36,731 nt of DNA from assembly GCA_018969905.1 (NCBI GenBank), contig JAGWXK010000015.1:1-36731 (forward strand). Direction: 5' to 3'. Below, one piece after another: positions 1 through 9,003 of this stretch. Origin of the DNA: Bdellovibrionales bacterium. GTDB lineage: Bacteria; Bdellovibrionota; UBA1018; CAIMNF01. The notes beneath the pieces are model-generated. The model ran no database searches and was not told the origin of the DNA. It worked only from the letters and a program-made list of their open reading frames with translations. Position 1 is the stretch's first letter; each line of letters opens with the position of its first letter. A program made the translations under genes and the position numbers.

Positions 1-6
1 GGACCG

Positions 7-963
7 GTGCTGATGCAAAGCGATCAATTTTCGGTTCCTGTCGCACAGGCCCCAAAAATCGATGTTCTTTTTTGCGTCGACAATTCCGGATCCATGAATG
101 ACAACCAGAAGATTCTTGCTGAGTCATTCAGTGGATTCATCAATGGCTTCATGAATGCAGGACTTGATTTCCATGTCGGGATCGTTACCTCGGATGTCGA
201 CAGTAACAATGCAAGCTACTGGCGCTCACGTCTTCCTGACTATCAGGGAGCCAACAGAGGTCTTCTTCTGACCCGCTATTCATCGGATCGATATCTGACC
301 CAGAACACCTCCGGCCTTGTCTCGAAGTTTGAGGACAATGCAAGGGTTGGAATCAAGGGAAGCGGTCGCGAACAGTGTTTGAACTCCTTCCTGTTCGCAA
401 TGGAAGACTCGGCCCTTCGATCTGGTGGTTGGAATCATGGATTTTTCCGTGAAGACTCCCTGCTCTCATTCGTCATTGTATCGGATGAAAATGAAGACAT
501 TCAGAATGGTGAAACAATCGAGGCTCGCGTGGAACGATTGAGGGCACGAGTCGCCGCGATTTCGGGTTCATCATCCCGAGGATCACGCTTTGATTTCATC
601 ATCAACAAAAACTATCCCGCTCCGGCCGTAGCGCCGAAGGCCGGACAAATCCAGTACTATCCTGCTCGATATCTGAAGGCAGCCCAAATCCTGAATGCTC
701 AGACCTTTGACATTGCCAGGAATTTTTCGTCCGATCTTCTGACGATTTCAGATGGAATGGTCAAGCAGGCTACTCGCGAGTTCACGCTCTCGAAGAGGCC
801 ATCTTCGGGTAGTGCTCTTACTGTCAAGATCAACGATCAGGTGATCTCTCAGGATGCGATCAACGGATACATCTATCACTCGGATCGGAATACGATCGAG
901 ATCGTCGGATCCGCCGCAGACTTGCTTCCTGGTAGTGATCTCCAGATTTCCTACCAGATCTAG
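7..963 (+). CDS. VWA-domain (von Willebrand factor A) protein, probably 5'-truncated by the window edge
   Basis: MIDAS-like motif DVLFCVDNSGSMNDNQ; the ORF is open to the edge, so the true start may lie upstream. Confidence 0.8.
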   Translation: MLMQSDQFSVPVAQAPKIDVLFCVDNSGSMNDNQKILAESFSGFINGFMNAGLDFHVGIVTSDVDSNNASYWRSRLPDYQGANRGLLLTRYSSDRYLTQNTSGLVSKFEDNARVGIKGSGREQCLNSFLFAMEDSALRSGGWNHGFFREDSLLSFVIVSDENEDIQNGETIEARVERLRARVAAISGSSSRGSRFDFIINKNYPAPAVAPKAGQIQYYPARYLKAAQILNAQTFDIARNFSSDLLTISDGMVKQATREFTLSKRPSSGSALTVKINDQVISQDAINGYIYHSDRNTIEIVGSAADLLPGSDLQISYQI

Positions 964-969
964 GATAGA

Positions 970-1036
970 AAGTCCCTGACCCAAATCCCCCCTCCCTCCA
1001 TGGCCTTTGGCTTTGGGGGGAGGGTTGTTTTTCCCC
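970..1036. terminator. Possible rho-independent/bidirectional terminator between convergent genes
   Basis: C-rich arm (aatccccccctcc-like) opposite ttggggggaggg arm, followed by ttgtttttcc; lies between convergent stop codons; stem imperfect. Confidence 0.45.
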
Positions 1037-1038
1037 GG

Positions 1039-1857
1039 CTAGTGTTTTTCATCGAAAACAAGAAAGGGAAACTCGATTTTCGAATGGCCCGGAAAAAACC
1101 ATTTTCGATGGGAGCGAATTTCAAGGGGCAGATCAATCGGCTGAAAACCCCTTGGTCTTCTCATGACCAGCACTGTATCCGCGGAGATAAAGGGATCAAG
1201 ATCAGGGTTCTCAAACGGAACTGTTCTGTTTTTTCGCACAGAAAAAATTTTTGGATACTTTCGGCTCAAATAGGCTTCAAGTGGAATCATCTCGACACCT
1301 ACCTTTACAAAACTGACCGGGGGACATCTGAAATAGGCGATGCCTCCAGGTTTCAGTGCTCGAAAGGCGCTGTTGAGGATATGAATTCGTGCAGGAGAGT
1401 AGGTGAAAGCTCCGTAATTATCGACAATTACGTCCGCCGTATTGGGATGGCGAAGAAGGGCTGCCTCGGCGGAGTCTTCTTCGAAGCGGATTTTTGATTT
1501 GGTTTTGTCACTCACATAGTCCCAGTGTTTTGCATTCGAATGATCTGAAAAATCAATTGCGATTGCTCGAGTGAAGGTGCCACCTTCCAGGGCATCCCGG
1601 ACGGCGATCCCTTGCCCCGATCCAATATCGATCACTGTTTTTGCGAGAAAAAAATCATTCCATCGGATCGCAAGGTTTTCCTGATAATCCTTCCAGCTTC
1701 GGAAGTTGGTGGCGGCCGGAGGATTCTTCAGGTACGCATTGTCCTCGATCAGTGTTTTCAGGCTCTCCGAGCACTCCTTCGGATCCGCATGACTGGAAGA
1801 AGTCTGGACGGAAACCGAGAGAAAAATCACGACGAACAGTGCACTGAAGAGTTTCAT
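1039..1857 (-). CDS. Class I SAM-dependent methyltransferase with predicted N-terminal signal peptide
   Basis: Motif I VIDIGSGQGIAVRDAL; N-term MKLFSALFVVIFLSVSVQTSSSHA looks like a signal peptide; starts 3 nt after the upstream ALDH stop. Confidence 0.72.
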   Translation of the reverse strand: MKLFSALFVVIFLSVSVQTSSSHADPKECSESLKTLIEDNAYLKNPPAATNFRSWKDYQENLAIRWNDFFLAKTVIDIGSGQGIAVRDALEGGTFTRAIAIDFSDHSNAKHWDYVSDKTKSKIRFEEDSAEAALLRHPNTADVIVDNYGAFTYSPARIHILNSAFRALKPGGIAYFRCPPVSFVKVGVEMIPLEAYLSRKYPKIFSVRKNRTVPFENPDLDPFISADTVLVMRRPRGFQPIDLPLEIRSHRKWFFPGHSKIEFPFLVFDEKH

Positions 1858-1860
1858 GAA

Positions 1861-3225
1861 TCATCCCCTGATGTGCCAACCGCGGGGCCGGGTAAAGGCA
1901 AGTATGCCTAGAGTGGAGAGGGTCGCGCCGAGCCCGGAGTTCTTGCGCCCGGCCCAGGGAAGGTAGGGACTTACGCGGTCACAGCAGTTCACATAAGCGG
2001 TGCCCGAGTCGACCTTTGAAAGAATGCTTTTTGCCCTTTCTGTGTTGAAGGAATACACTGCCGCGGTAAGGCCATAGTCGGTATCGTTCATAAGTCTGAT
2101 CGCCTCTTCATCGTGATTCACTTTCATGACGCCGATGATCGGCCCAAAGCTCTCCTCCCGCATCACAGCCATGTCATGGTTTACATCGATGAGAAGGGTG
2201 GGCTCGAAAAAAGCTCCGGGCCCTGGAATCCGTTTCCCCCCGACCAACACCTTGGCTCCCTTCTTAACGGCATCCTCGATCTGGGACTCAAGAAATTCGA
2301 TCTGTGAGGGTCTTGTCAGCGATCCCTGTTGAAATCCGCGATCCATTGGATTTCCGGCCCGAAGAGCAAGTGTTTCGCCCCTAAGGTGCTGAATGAATTC
2401 ATCATAGACCCGCGCGTGCACATAAACCCGCTCCACAGCGCAGCAGCTTTGACCATTGTTGTAAAAGCAGCCTTCTGCCACCGAATTGGCGGTCTTTTTA
2501 AGGTCTAAAACTTCATCGGTTACATAAAGGGGATCTTTGCCGCCGAGTTCCAGTCCCACGGGAACGAGCTTCGAGGACACTTTTTCCGCAATCAAACGAC
2601 CCGTTTTGTAGCTGCCGGTAAAGAAGTACCCCTGAAGCGGCAGGTTCAAGAGTTCCTCTCCCGCTTGTGCACCTCCAATCACGGCGGTGAAGAGCTCCTT
2701 TGGAATCCCTGCCTCATGAAGAAGGCGTTCGATGTGAAGTCCGGTAAGGGTCGCGAACTCGGAGGGTTTGTACAAAACCCCATTGCCTGCGAGGAGTGCC
2801 GGAATGAAAACATTAACGCCCACAAGGTAAGGGTAATTCCAGGCCGAGATGTTCGCGATCACGCCCAAGGGGTCATGGGTGATGATCTCCTGCATTCCGC
2901 CATCCGTGCGCACCGGGTTTTCCGCAAGAGTGGCTTCTGTTTGTTCAAGGAAAAAGCGAATGCGATTCCGGGCGCCACTCAGTTCATTGATGGATTCCTG
3001 AATCGGCTTTCCCACTTCCAGGGTCAGATCGCGGGCAAGGATTTCGCGCTCTTTGTCGAGAAGTTCATGGAAATTTTTGATGCACTTTAGGCGTTCCTCC
3101 ATTGAGGTCTTCTTCCAAGCGCTTTGGGAAAGGACCGCGCGATCAAGCTTGGCTTTGATTTCAGTGGCGTTTGTTTCAGGGATTTCGCGAAGAAGGGTTC
3201 CGGTTGCGGGATTGATGATTTTCAT
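1861..3225 (-). CDS. NAD(P)-dependent aldehyde dehydrogenase
   Basis: ALDH motifs: NISAWNYPYLVGVNVFIPALLAGNGVLYKPSE, ELGGKDPLYV, NNGQSCCAVERVYV, REESFGPIIGVM. Confidence 0.95.
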   Translation of the reverse strand: MKIINPATGTLLREIPETNATEIKAKLDRAVLSQSAWKKTSMEERLKCIKNFHELLDKEREILARDLTLEVGKPIQESINELSGARNRIRFFLEQTEATLAENPVRTDGGMQEIITHDPLGVIANISAWNYPYLVGVNVFIPALLAGNGVLYKPSEFATLTGLHIERLLHEAGIPKELFTAVIGGAQAGEELLNLPLQGYFFTGSYKTGRLIAEKVSSKLVPVGLELGGKDPLYVTDEVLDLKKTANSVAEGCFYNNGQSCCAVERVYVHARVYDEFIQHLRGETLALRAGNPMDRGFQQGSLTRPSQIEFLESQIEDAVKKGAKVLVGGKRIPGPGAFFEPTLLIDVNHDMAVMREESFGPIIGVMKVNHDEEAIRLMNDTDYGLTAAVYSFNTERAKSILSKVDSGTAYVNCCDRVSPYLPWAGRKNSGLGATLSTLGILAFTRPRGWHIRG

Positions 3226-3956
3226 TTGAGTTGCTCCAAAAAATAATCAAGTAGGGGATTCGGGTCAATGACAGTCCCGCGCAAGGTATGAGAGAACTCC
3301 GGATGCCATTGCACTCCGAAGACCGGGAGCGCAGTGTGATGAAACGCTTCAATCAGTCCGTCTTGCCGGGAGCGGGCATCGACTTGAAGATCCTTCCCCA
3401 GGGTTTTGACCCCTTGGTGGTGAACCGAGTTCACGGTGAGGCGTTCCTGCTGGTAGATTTTGGCAAGCAGTCCGTCTTTGGTGCACTCAACTTCATGAAA
3501 AACGTGATCGTATTTTTCCGCGTTCCGGTGTTCCACGGGGGTTCCGGTTTGAAGGAGCAGATCCTGATAGAGGGTTCCGCCAAAATAAACATTCAGGAGC
3601 TGAAAGCCGCGACAAATTCCAAAGACCGGCTTTTTGTTCTCTACCGCCCAATCCAGAATCGAAAGCTCGTACGCGTCACGATGCGGATCCCCGGGCCAGC
3701 GGCCGTTTTCGATCGGGGTTTCTCCGTAACTTGAGGGCGCAAGGTCGGCTCCGCCCTGAAACACAAAGCCCTGCATCTCGGAAAGAAAGGGCACAAGCTG
3801 ATCCTTTGGCAAATCCGGAATCAGGACCGGCATGATGCCCTTTCTTGAAAGAAAGCGGCTCATGTCGTGTTCAAAGTAGCTCAGTTGCTTGTGTCCGAAC
3901 ACCACACGTGCGGGATCCGGATACATGAAACAAGCGCTCACCCCGATCCGGATCAT
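3222..3956 (-). CDS. Gamma-glutamyl-gamma-aminobutyrate hydrolase-like class I glutamine amidotransferase (PuuD-like)
   Basis: Nucleophile elbow PVFGICRGFQLLNVYFGGTLYQDL; C-terminal VQWHPEFSH; 4-nt overlap with the ALDH gene. Confidence 0.9.
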   Translation of the reverse strand: MIRIGVSACFMYPDPARVVFGHKQLSYFEHDMSRFLSRKGIMPVLIPDLPKDQLVPFLSEMQGFVFQGGADLAPSSYGETPIENGRWPGDPHRDAYELSILDWAVENKKPVFGICRGFQLLNVYFGGTLYQDLLLQTGTPVEHRNAEKYDHVFHEVECTKDGLLAKIYQQERLTVNSVHHQGVKTLGKDLQVDARSRQDGLIEAFHHTALPVFGVQWHPEFSHTLRGTVIDPNPLLDYFLEQLK

Positions 3957-5110
3957 GAAAGAGCCTTTCGATAGATCTGTTCAAAATCAGTGCGGGTGAC
4001 CGGGCGCTCGTTTGAGCCGTGGCAGGGATCGGCTGCGGCGAGATCGGAGAGTTTTGAAAGGTGGCTTTCATTTACCTTGAGATCCTTCAAGGATGCAGGA
4101 ATCCCAAGCTTCCGGTTGAGTTCCCGCAGCCAGGCGATGAAGGATTCAGCGCTCGGGTTTGCAATCCCGATGGTTGCCGCAATCGTTTTCATTCGGGCGC
4201 CTGAGACTGAAGAATTGAACTCCATTCCAAAAGGAATCATTACGGCATTCGCAAGACCGTGGTGCATGTCCACAACCGTGGAAAGCGGGTGGGCAAGCGA
4301 GTGGACGATGCCAAGCCCTTTTTGAAATGCGGTCGCACCCATGAGGGCGCCCATCATCATGTCCGCGCGCGACTCAAGTGTCGGAGCAAGGGTTGCTGTT
4401 TCAAGGCTTCTTGCAATGAGGCGGATTCCCTCAAGGGCAACTCCATCACAAAGAGGCGAGTAACCTTTTGCAAGGTACGCCTCAACGCAATGGGTGAGCG
4501 CATCCATTCCCGTGGTCGCCGTCACCATCGCTGGAAGTCCCATGGTGAGCTCCGGATCCGCAAAAACCTTTTTGGCCATGAGTTTGGGTGAAAACAGGAT
4601 TTTTTTTTCGTGGGTCACATCATCTGAAATCACGGTCGAGCGCCCGACCTCGGAGCCTGTGCCGGAAGTGGTCGGAGCGGTCACAAAATAGGGAACAGGA
4701 CCTGTGACAAACCGGTCGCCACCCTTGGCATCATCATATTCGAACAAATCAAGTTCATGATGGGCTTTCAACGCGATTGCGCGGGCGACATCCATGCTGG
4801 CGCCTCCTCCGAACCCCACAATGCAATCGCACTTCTTTGCATGAAACAGATCAACGCCCCTCATCACATTCGACTTCACCGGGTTCTTTGCGATATCAGA
4901 AAAAACTTCAACGCCGATGCCTGAGGCCTTGATTTTTGAGACCACCGATTCAAATACCGGAAGCTTCACGAGGCCTGGGTCTGAAACGATGAGTGCCCGG
5001 GTGAGCCCCTGTTCTTTTAGGTGTGGACCCAGTTCATCGATCACGCCGCGACCGAATCGGACGGAGGTGGGGAAGTTGTACTGATATCGAAGATTTTGCT
5101 GAAAGCTCAT
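3953..5110 (-). CDS. Iron-containing alcohol dehydrogenase
   Basis: CIVGFGGGASMDVARAIA, TSGTGSEVGRSTVIS, GIVHSLAHPLSTVVDMHHGLANAVMIP; 4-nt overlap with the next gene. Confidence 0.94.
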   Translation of the reverse strand: MSFQQNLRYQYNFPTSVRFGRGVIDELGPHLKEQGLTRALIVSDPGLVKLPVFESVVSKIKASGIGVEVFSDIAKNPVKSNVMRGVDLFHAKKCDCIVGFGGGASMDVARAIALKAHHELDLFEYDDAKGGDRFVTGPVPYFVTAPTTSGTGSEVGRSTVISDDVTHEKKILFSPKLMAKKVFADPELTMGLPAMVTATTGMDALTHCVEAYLAKGYSPLCDGVALEGIRLIARSLETATLAPTLESRADMMMGALMGATAFQKGLGIVHSLAHPLSTVVDMHHGLANAVMIPFGMEFNSSVSGARMKTIAATIGIANPSAESFIAWLRELNRKLGIPASLKDLKVNESHLSKLSDLAAADPCHGSNERPVTRTDFEQIYRKALS

Positions 5111-5127
5111 TTGTTTCTCCTAAAAAC

Positions 5128-6468
5128 CTAGATGATTTCAAAATACCGTTTGTATTCCCAGTCGGTAACAGCCTTTGCATGCTGACGACACTCCCACTCG
5201 CGGGTTGCAGCGTAATGATCTACGAAGGTCTCTCCGAAAAGCTCTTTTGCCACTTCGGAATTCTTGAAGGCCTGGGTTGCGTTCCAAAGATTTCCGGGGA
5301 GCGTGCCGTTTGAAAGATCGCGATACCCATTGCCGATGGTGGGTTTTACGGAAAGTTTCATCTTCTTTTTGATGCCGTAAAGTCCGGAGGCAAGGGATGC
5401 CGCGTGCGCAAGATAAGGGTTTGCGTCACTTCCGACGACCCGAAGCTCGATCCTTGTGGACTTGGAACCGCCCGGAAGTGCCCGGATGCAGGTGGTGCGA
5501 TTGTCAATCGCCCAGGTGATCGTGGTCGGAGCCCAGGCTCCTTCAACCAATCGTTTGAACGAGTTGATCGTCGGCGCATACATGGGGAGCACATGAGGCA
5601 TGCAGTGCAGCTGGCCTGCGATGTAGCTTTCCATGAGGGGACTCATTTTGGTTTTGGATTTTTCATCAAAGAAGAGGTTCTTTTTCTCATCCCAAAGACT
5701 CTGGTGCAAATGGCCTGAGCATCCCGGCAGGTTTTGATCGGTCTTCGCCATGAAGGTCGGCATGATCCCGTGACGAAGGCCGATCTCTTTTACTCCGGAC
5801 TTGAAAAGCACTGCGCGATCCGCGGATTCCAAAACATCCGCATACAGGATCGCAGCCTCAAGAACTCCAGGTCCTGTTTCGGTGTGCAATCCTTCGAGCG
5901 GTACCCTGAACTTCATCATGAGGTCATAGATTTCATTCAAGAACTCCGAGTTCTTTGACATTCGAAGAAGCGAATATCCGAACATGCCGGGCGTAAGGTG
6001 TACGGGTTTGTTGAAGTTTCGTGCATTCAGTTCTTCGGTGGTCTCGCGGAAATTGAACCATTCAAACTCCTGTCCGAAGTAGGCCTGGAAGCCTGCTTTT
6101 TCCGCCTGGGAGTTCACGCGCTTCAAGAGGCTTCTTGGACAGATCTCAAGGTCAAAGTCGCCCAAGAAAAACGACACATCCTGATCCCAGGGGATCGTCC
6201 GATAGGTTCCAAGGTCAAGCTTTGCCACGGCATCAGGGTAGCCGGTGTGCCATCCCGTGTACTTCATCCCTTCATAGGCAAGATCGCTGGAGTCCCAGCC
6301 GAAGACCACATTGCAAAACCCGAAGCCCCCGTCGAGCAGACTCGTGAATTTGTCCTTGTGGAGGTATTTGCCCCGCAGGATTCCGTCGATGTCGGTGATT
6401 GCGACTTTTACTTTCGGATTTGGGGACTTTTTCACAGCTTCCAGGATGTCTTTCGGTTTCAGATTCAT
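5128..6468 (-). CDS. Glutamine synthetase-family ligase (PuuA/GlnA4-like gamma-glutamyl-amine synthetase)
   Basis: Start reassigned from the 529-aa ORF to MNLKPKDILEAVKK (ATG 6466-6468), giving a 4-nt overlap with the permease; GS motifs GHLHQSLWDEKKNLFFD, SFKRLVEGAWAPTTITWAIDNRTTCIR, RIELRVVGSDANPYLAHAASLASG. Confidence 0.92.
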   Translation of the reverse strand: MNLKPKDILEAVKKSPNPKVKVAITDIDGILRGKYLHKDKFTSLLDGGFGFCNVVFGWDSSDLAYEGMKYTGWHTGYPDAVAKLDLGTYRTIPWDQDVSFFLGDFDLEICPRSLLKRVNSQAEKAGFQAYFGQEFEWFNFRETTEELNARNFNKPVHLTPGMFGYSLLRMSKNSEFLNEIYDLMMKFRVPLEGLHTETGPGVLEAAILYADVLESADRAVLFKSGVKEIGLRHGIMPTFMAKTDQNLPGCSGHLHQSLWDEKKNLFFDEKSKTKMSPLMESYIAGQLHCMPHVLPMYAPTINSFKRLVEGAWAPTTITWAIDNRTTCIRALPGGSKSTRIELRVVGSDANPYLAHAASLASGLYGIKKKMKLSVKPTIGNGYRDLSNGTLPGNLWNATQAFKNSEVAKELFGETFVDHYAATREWECRQHAKAVTDWEYKRYFEII

Positions 6469-7835
6469 GTTGCCTCCAAACGGGTACGAAGTTTGAGTAG
6501 AAAAAACGCGACCATTAAAATTCCAAGGTAAAACAATCCAAGGTTCAAATTGAATACAAACATCGAAATCAGAGCCGTGATCGCAATCAGGAGCGCAAAG
6601 GCCTGGGATGCGGGATAAAGCGGCGCCTTGAATGGGCGATGCAAATTTGGCTCGGACCACCTCAGTTTGAAAAAAGACAAAAGAGATAGAGCGTAGAGCG
6701 TAATTGCGCCAAAGCAAGCGATGGTGATGATCTCGGCCGTTTTTCCGGAATAAAGGGCGATCAGTCCGATCCCGGCGTTTGCGAGAAGTGCAAAGGCAGG
6801 CGTTTTGAATTTCGGATGGATTGCGCGCAAAGCCCCCGGCAAATGACCTGCGCGTGAAAACTCAAGGGTCACACGCCCCGCAGCTAGGATGAGTCCGTGA
6901 AAAGAGGCGATCAATCCAAAAAGGCCGATGGTCAGAAGCAGGTGATAGAGAAGGTGGTCTTTTCCCACAATGTGCGAAAGCGCAAGCGGGAGTGGCGAGT
7001 CAGACGTGGTGTCGGATCCGGTCACCGGATAGACGATGGCCTCCCATCCTGCGACTCCGATCGACGAGACAAAGGTCAGAATGCAGAGCACGACTAGGGT
7101 TGCGATTGAGCTTCCAAATCCAAACAGAATGTTACGCTGAGGATTTCTTGTTTCTTCAGCGACGTTTGCCACTCCCTCGATTCCAAGGAAGAACCAAATC
7201 GCAAAGGGAATGGATGCAAAGATTCCCGTAACTCCGGCAGGCAGTGCGTTCCGGGCAAGGTTCTGCGCTTCAAAGTGAGGGAGGGTGACGCCGGAGAAAA
7301 TCAAAAGCTCAAGCACTGCAAAGATCGTAATAAAAAGCTCAAAGCGCGCGGCAGCCCGGACCCCTACAATGTTGAGCCCGGTAAAGAGGAGAAAGGCGAG
7401 TGTTGCGATGAGGAGGATCGGAAGGGCAGGAAAGAACTCGTGGAAATAGGCTCCGATTGCAAACGCGATTGCAGGTGGTGCAAAAAGGAATTCGATCAGT
7501 TGGGCAACACCCGCAAGATAACCCAAGGTGGGGCCCAGAGCGCGGGTTGCGTAGTCAAATCCTCCGCCGGCTTTTGGGATTGCACAGGCAAGCTCGGTGT
7601 AGCTGAAGGTGAAGAACACATACATCAGCATGATAAAGAGAGTGGAAACCGCAAGCCCTACTGTCCCGCCTATCGGGAGGCCAAGGTTCCATCCGAAATA
7701 CATTCCAGAGATCACATAGCCTACCCCTAAGCCCCAAAGCATTACGGGACCGAGGCTTTGCGAGAGCACATGCGAAGATGTAATCGTTTGATTCTCTGTG
7801 AGATTTTGTCCTGAGGTCATGAACTCCCCTGTCAT
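6465..7835 (-). CDS. APC-superfamily amino acid/amine permease, ethanolamine permease-like
   Basis: N-term LGPVMLWGLGVGYVISGMYFGWNLGLPIGG plus about 12 hydrophobic segments; track start is GTG 7853 but in-frame ATGs at 7835 and 7820 have better Shine-Dalgarno context. Confidence 0.85.
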   Translation of the reverse strand: MTGEFMTSGQNLTENQTITSSHVLSQSLGPVMLWGLGVGYVISGMYFGWNLGLPIGGTVGLAVSTLFIMLMYVFFTFSYTELACAIPKAGGGFDYATRALGPTLGYLAGVAQLIEFLFAPPAIAFAIGAYFHEFFPALPILLIATLAFLLFTGLNIVGVRAAARFELFITIFAVLELLIFSGVTLPHFEAQNLARNALPAGVTGIFASIPFAIWFFLGIEGVANVAEETRNPQRNILFGFGSSIATLVVLCILTFVSSIGVAGWEAIVYPVTGSDTTSDSPLPLALSHIVGKDHLLYHLLLTIGLFGLIASFHGLILAAGRVTLEFSRAGHLPGALRAIHPKFKTPAFALLANAGIGLIALYSGKTAEIITIACFGAITLYALSLLSFFKLRWSEPNLHRPFKAPLYPASQAFALLIAITALISMFVFNLNLGLFYLGILMVAFFLLKLRTRLEAT

Positions 7836-7862
7836 GAACTGCCCTACCGTCACTGCATGCTA

Positions 7863-7940
7863 TGGCGTCCTCTAGAGGATTCGAACCTCTGACCTTTAGC
7901 TCCGGAGGCTAACGCTCTATCCAGGCTGAGCTAAGAGGAC
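7863..7940 (-). tRNA. tRNA-Arg (anticodon CCG), CCA encoded
   Basis: Minus strand GTCCTCTTAGCTCAGCCTGGATAGAGCGTTAGCCTCCGGAGCTAAAGGTCAGAGGTTCGAATCCTCTAGAGGACGCCA: 7-bp acceptor stem, TTAGC-CTCCGGA-GCTAA anticodon arm, GGTTCGAATCC T arm. Confidence 0.96.
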
Positions 7941-8075
7941 AAAAAAAATCAGCCGTTGCCGGAGGCTAGCATTGTTTGGTTCAACGGTAAAGGAAGCGAG
8001 TTGCTCAGCTAAAAAGTTCGGTTCCAACAATGAATCTCATTTACAATCAGTTCGCATTCCGATAGCTACAAGCGC

Positions 8076-8879
8076 ATGAAAAATGGGTTCCTTTCGTTTC
8101 TCATTCTCCAGTTCCTCAATGTTCAAATCCAAAGCGCGTTTGCTACCGAGGGTGTCAGCCAGTTTCAAGCAGCGGAAGCGGGTGCCCCGATCGCCCTTCT
8201 CCAGGCAAAACTCGGAGAGCGTTTACAAGGAATGGGGGAGCGGGCCCAGATGCGCCTTGCATACCGTTTGTTTAAGATCAACATTGCACTTCGAAATCGC
8301 CTCGCTGCTATGAGTGAGGAGACCTTTCAGGAGCGAATGAGGGGGGCGGAGGTTTCAGAAACTCAGCATGCGATGGAGGATCAGGAAATTGCAACGGAGA
8401 TGAGTGAGATCGAAGGGGTTGATTCTTTGGCCTCAGGACTGGAATCATTTGCTGCAGTGATGAGCGAGAAAAGTTCGTCTTCTTCCTATTCGAAGTCCGA
8501 GATTCTTCAGGGAGCGGATGCTCTTTTGATCTCATTGGGCGCAAAAACAAATGAGTCTGATCGACTTGAGAAAATTTCATTTAGAGATTTCAAGGAATCA
8601 CTCAATCGAGATGTAGGGACCGTAATCCTGAAGATTATTTTGTCATTGATCGTCTTGATGATGGGGCTTGCGGTGATCACGGTTGCATTTGCATACCTCC
8701 TTGCCTATGCCCTAGCGGGTGTACTGGTGAGTGGGGCTTGGTTCTATTTTGTCCTTTTCGCAACTTTGGCTGGAGTTTTCTTCGGAATTCGCGCGATCAT
8801 TCGGGCCTCTGTGGAAAAGAGAGACGGGCGAGGTGTGGATTCGTCAGCTTGGGGTTTGCCGCAAACTAGCTTCGTTTGA
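8076..8879 (+). CDS. Hypothetical protein with signal-like N-terminus and two C-terminal hydrophobic segments
   Basis: Complete ORF; N-term MKNGFLSFLILQFLNVQIQSAFA; C-term VILKIILSLIVLMMGLAVITVAFAYLLAYALAGVL and WFYFVLFATLAGVFFGIRAI. Confidence 0.7.
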   Translation: MKNGFLSFLILQFLNVQIQSAFATEGVSQFQAAEAGAPIALLQAKLGERLQGMGERAQMRLAYRLFKINIALRNRLAAMSEETFQERMRGAEVSETQHAMEDQEIATEMSEIEGVDSLASGLESFAAVMSEKSSSSSYSKSEILQGADALLISLGAKTNESDRLEKISFRDFKESLNRDVGTVILKIILSLIVLMMGLAVITVAFAYLLAYALAGVLVSGAWFYFVLFATLAGVFFGIRAIIRASVEKRDGRGVDSSAWGLPQTSFV

Positions 8880-9003
8880 CGAGAGTAAGGTTGTTCTTGA
8901 TCATTAACTAAAATAAATGAATCGGCCCAGCCTTTAGTAATTTTTCTACAAACTTAGAATAAAGTCTGCTAATACTGACCCTTCCTTTTTCGCCTAAAGG
9001 AGG

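Noticed and set aside
1000-1497. 165-aa plus-strand ORF
   Set aside because: Antisense to the methyltransferase with no motif support
5128-6717. 529-aa version of the GS-like ORF
   Set aside because: The first 83 residues read antisense-like sequence overlapping the permease; MNLKPKDILE at 6468 with a 4-nt overlap is the natural start
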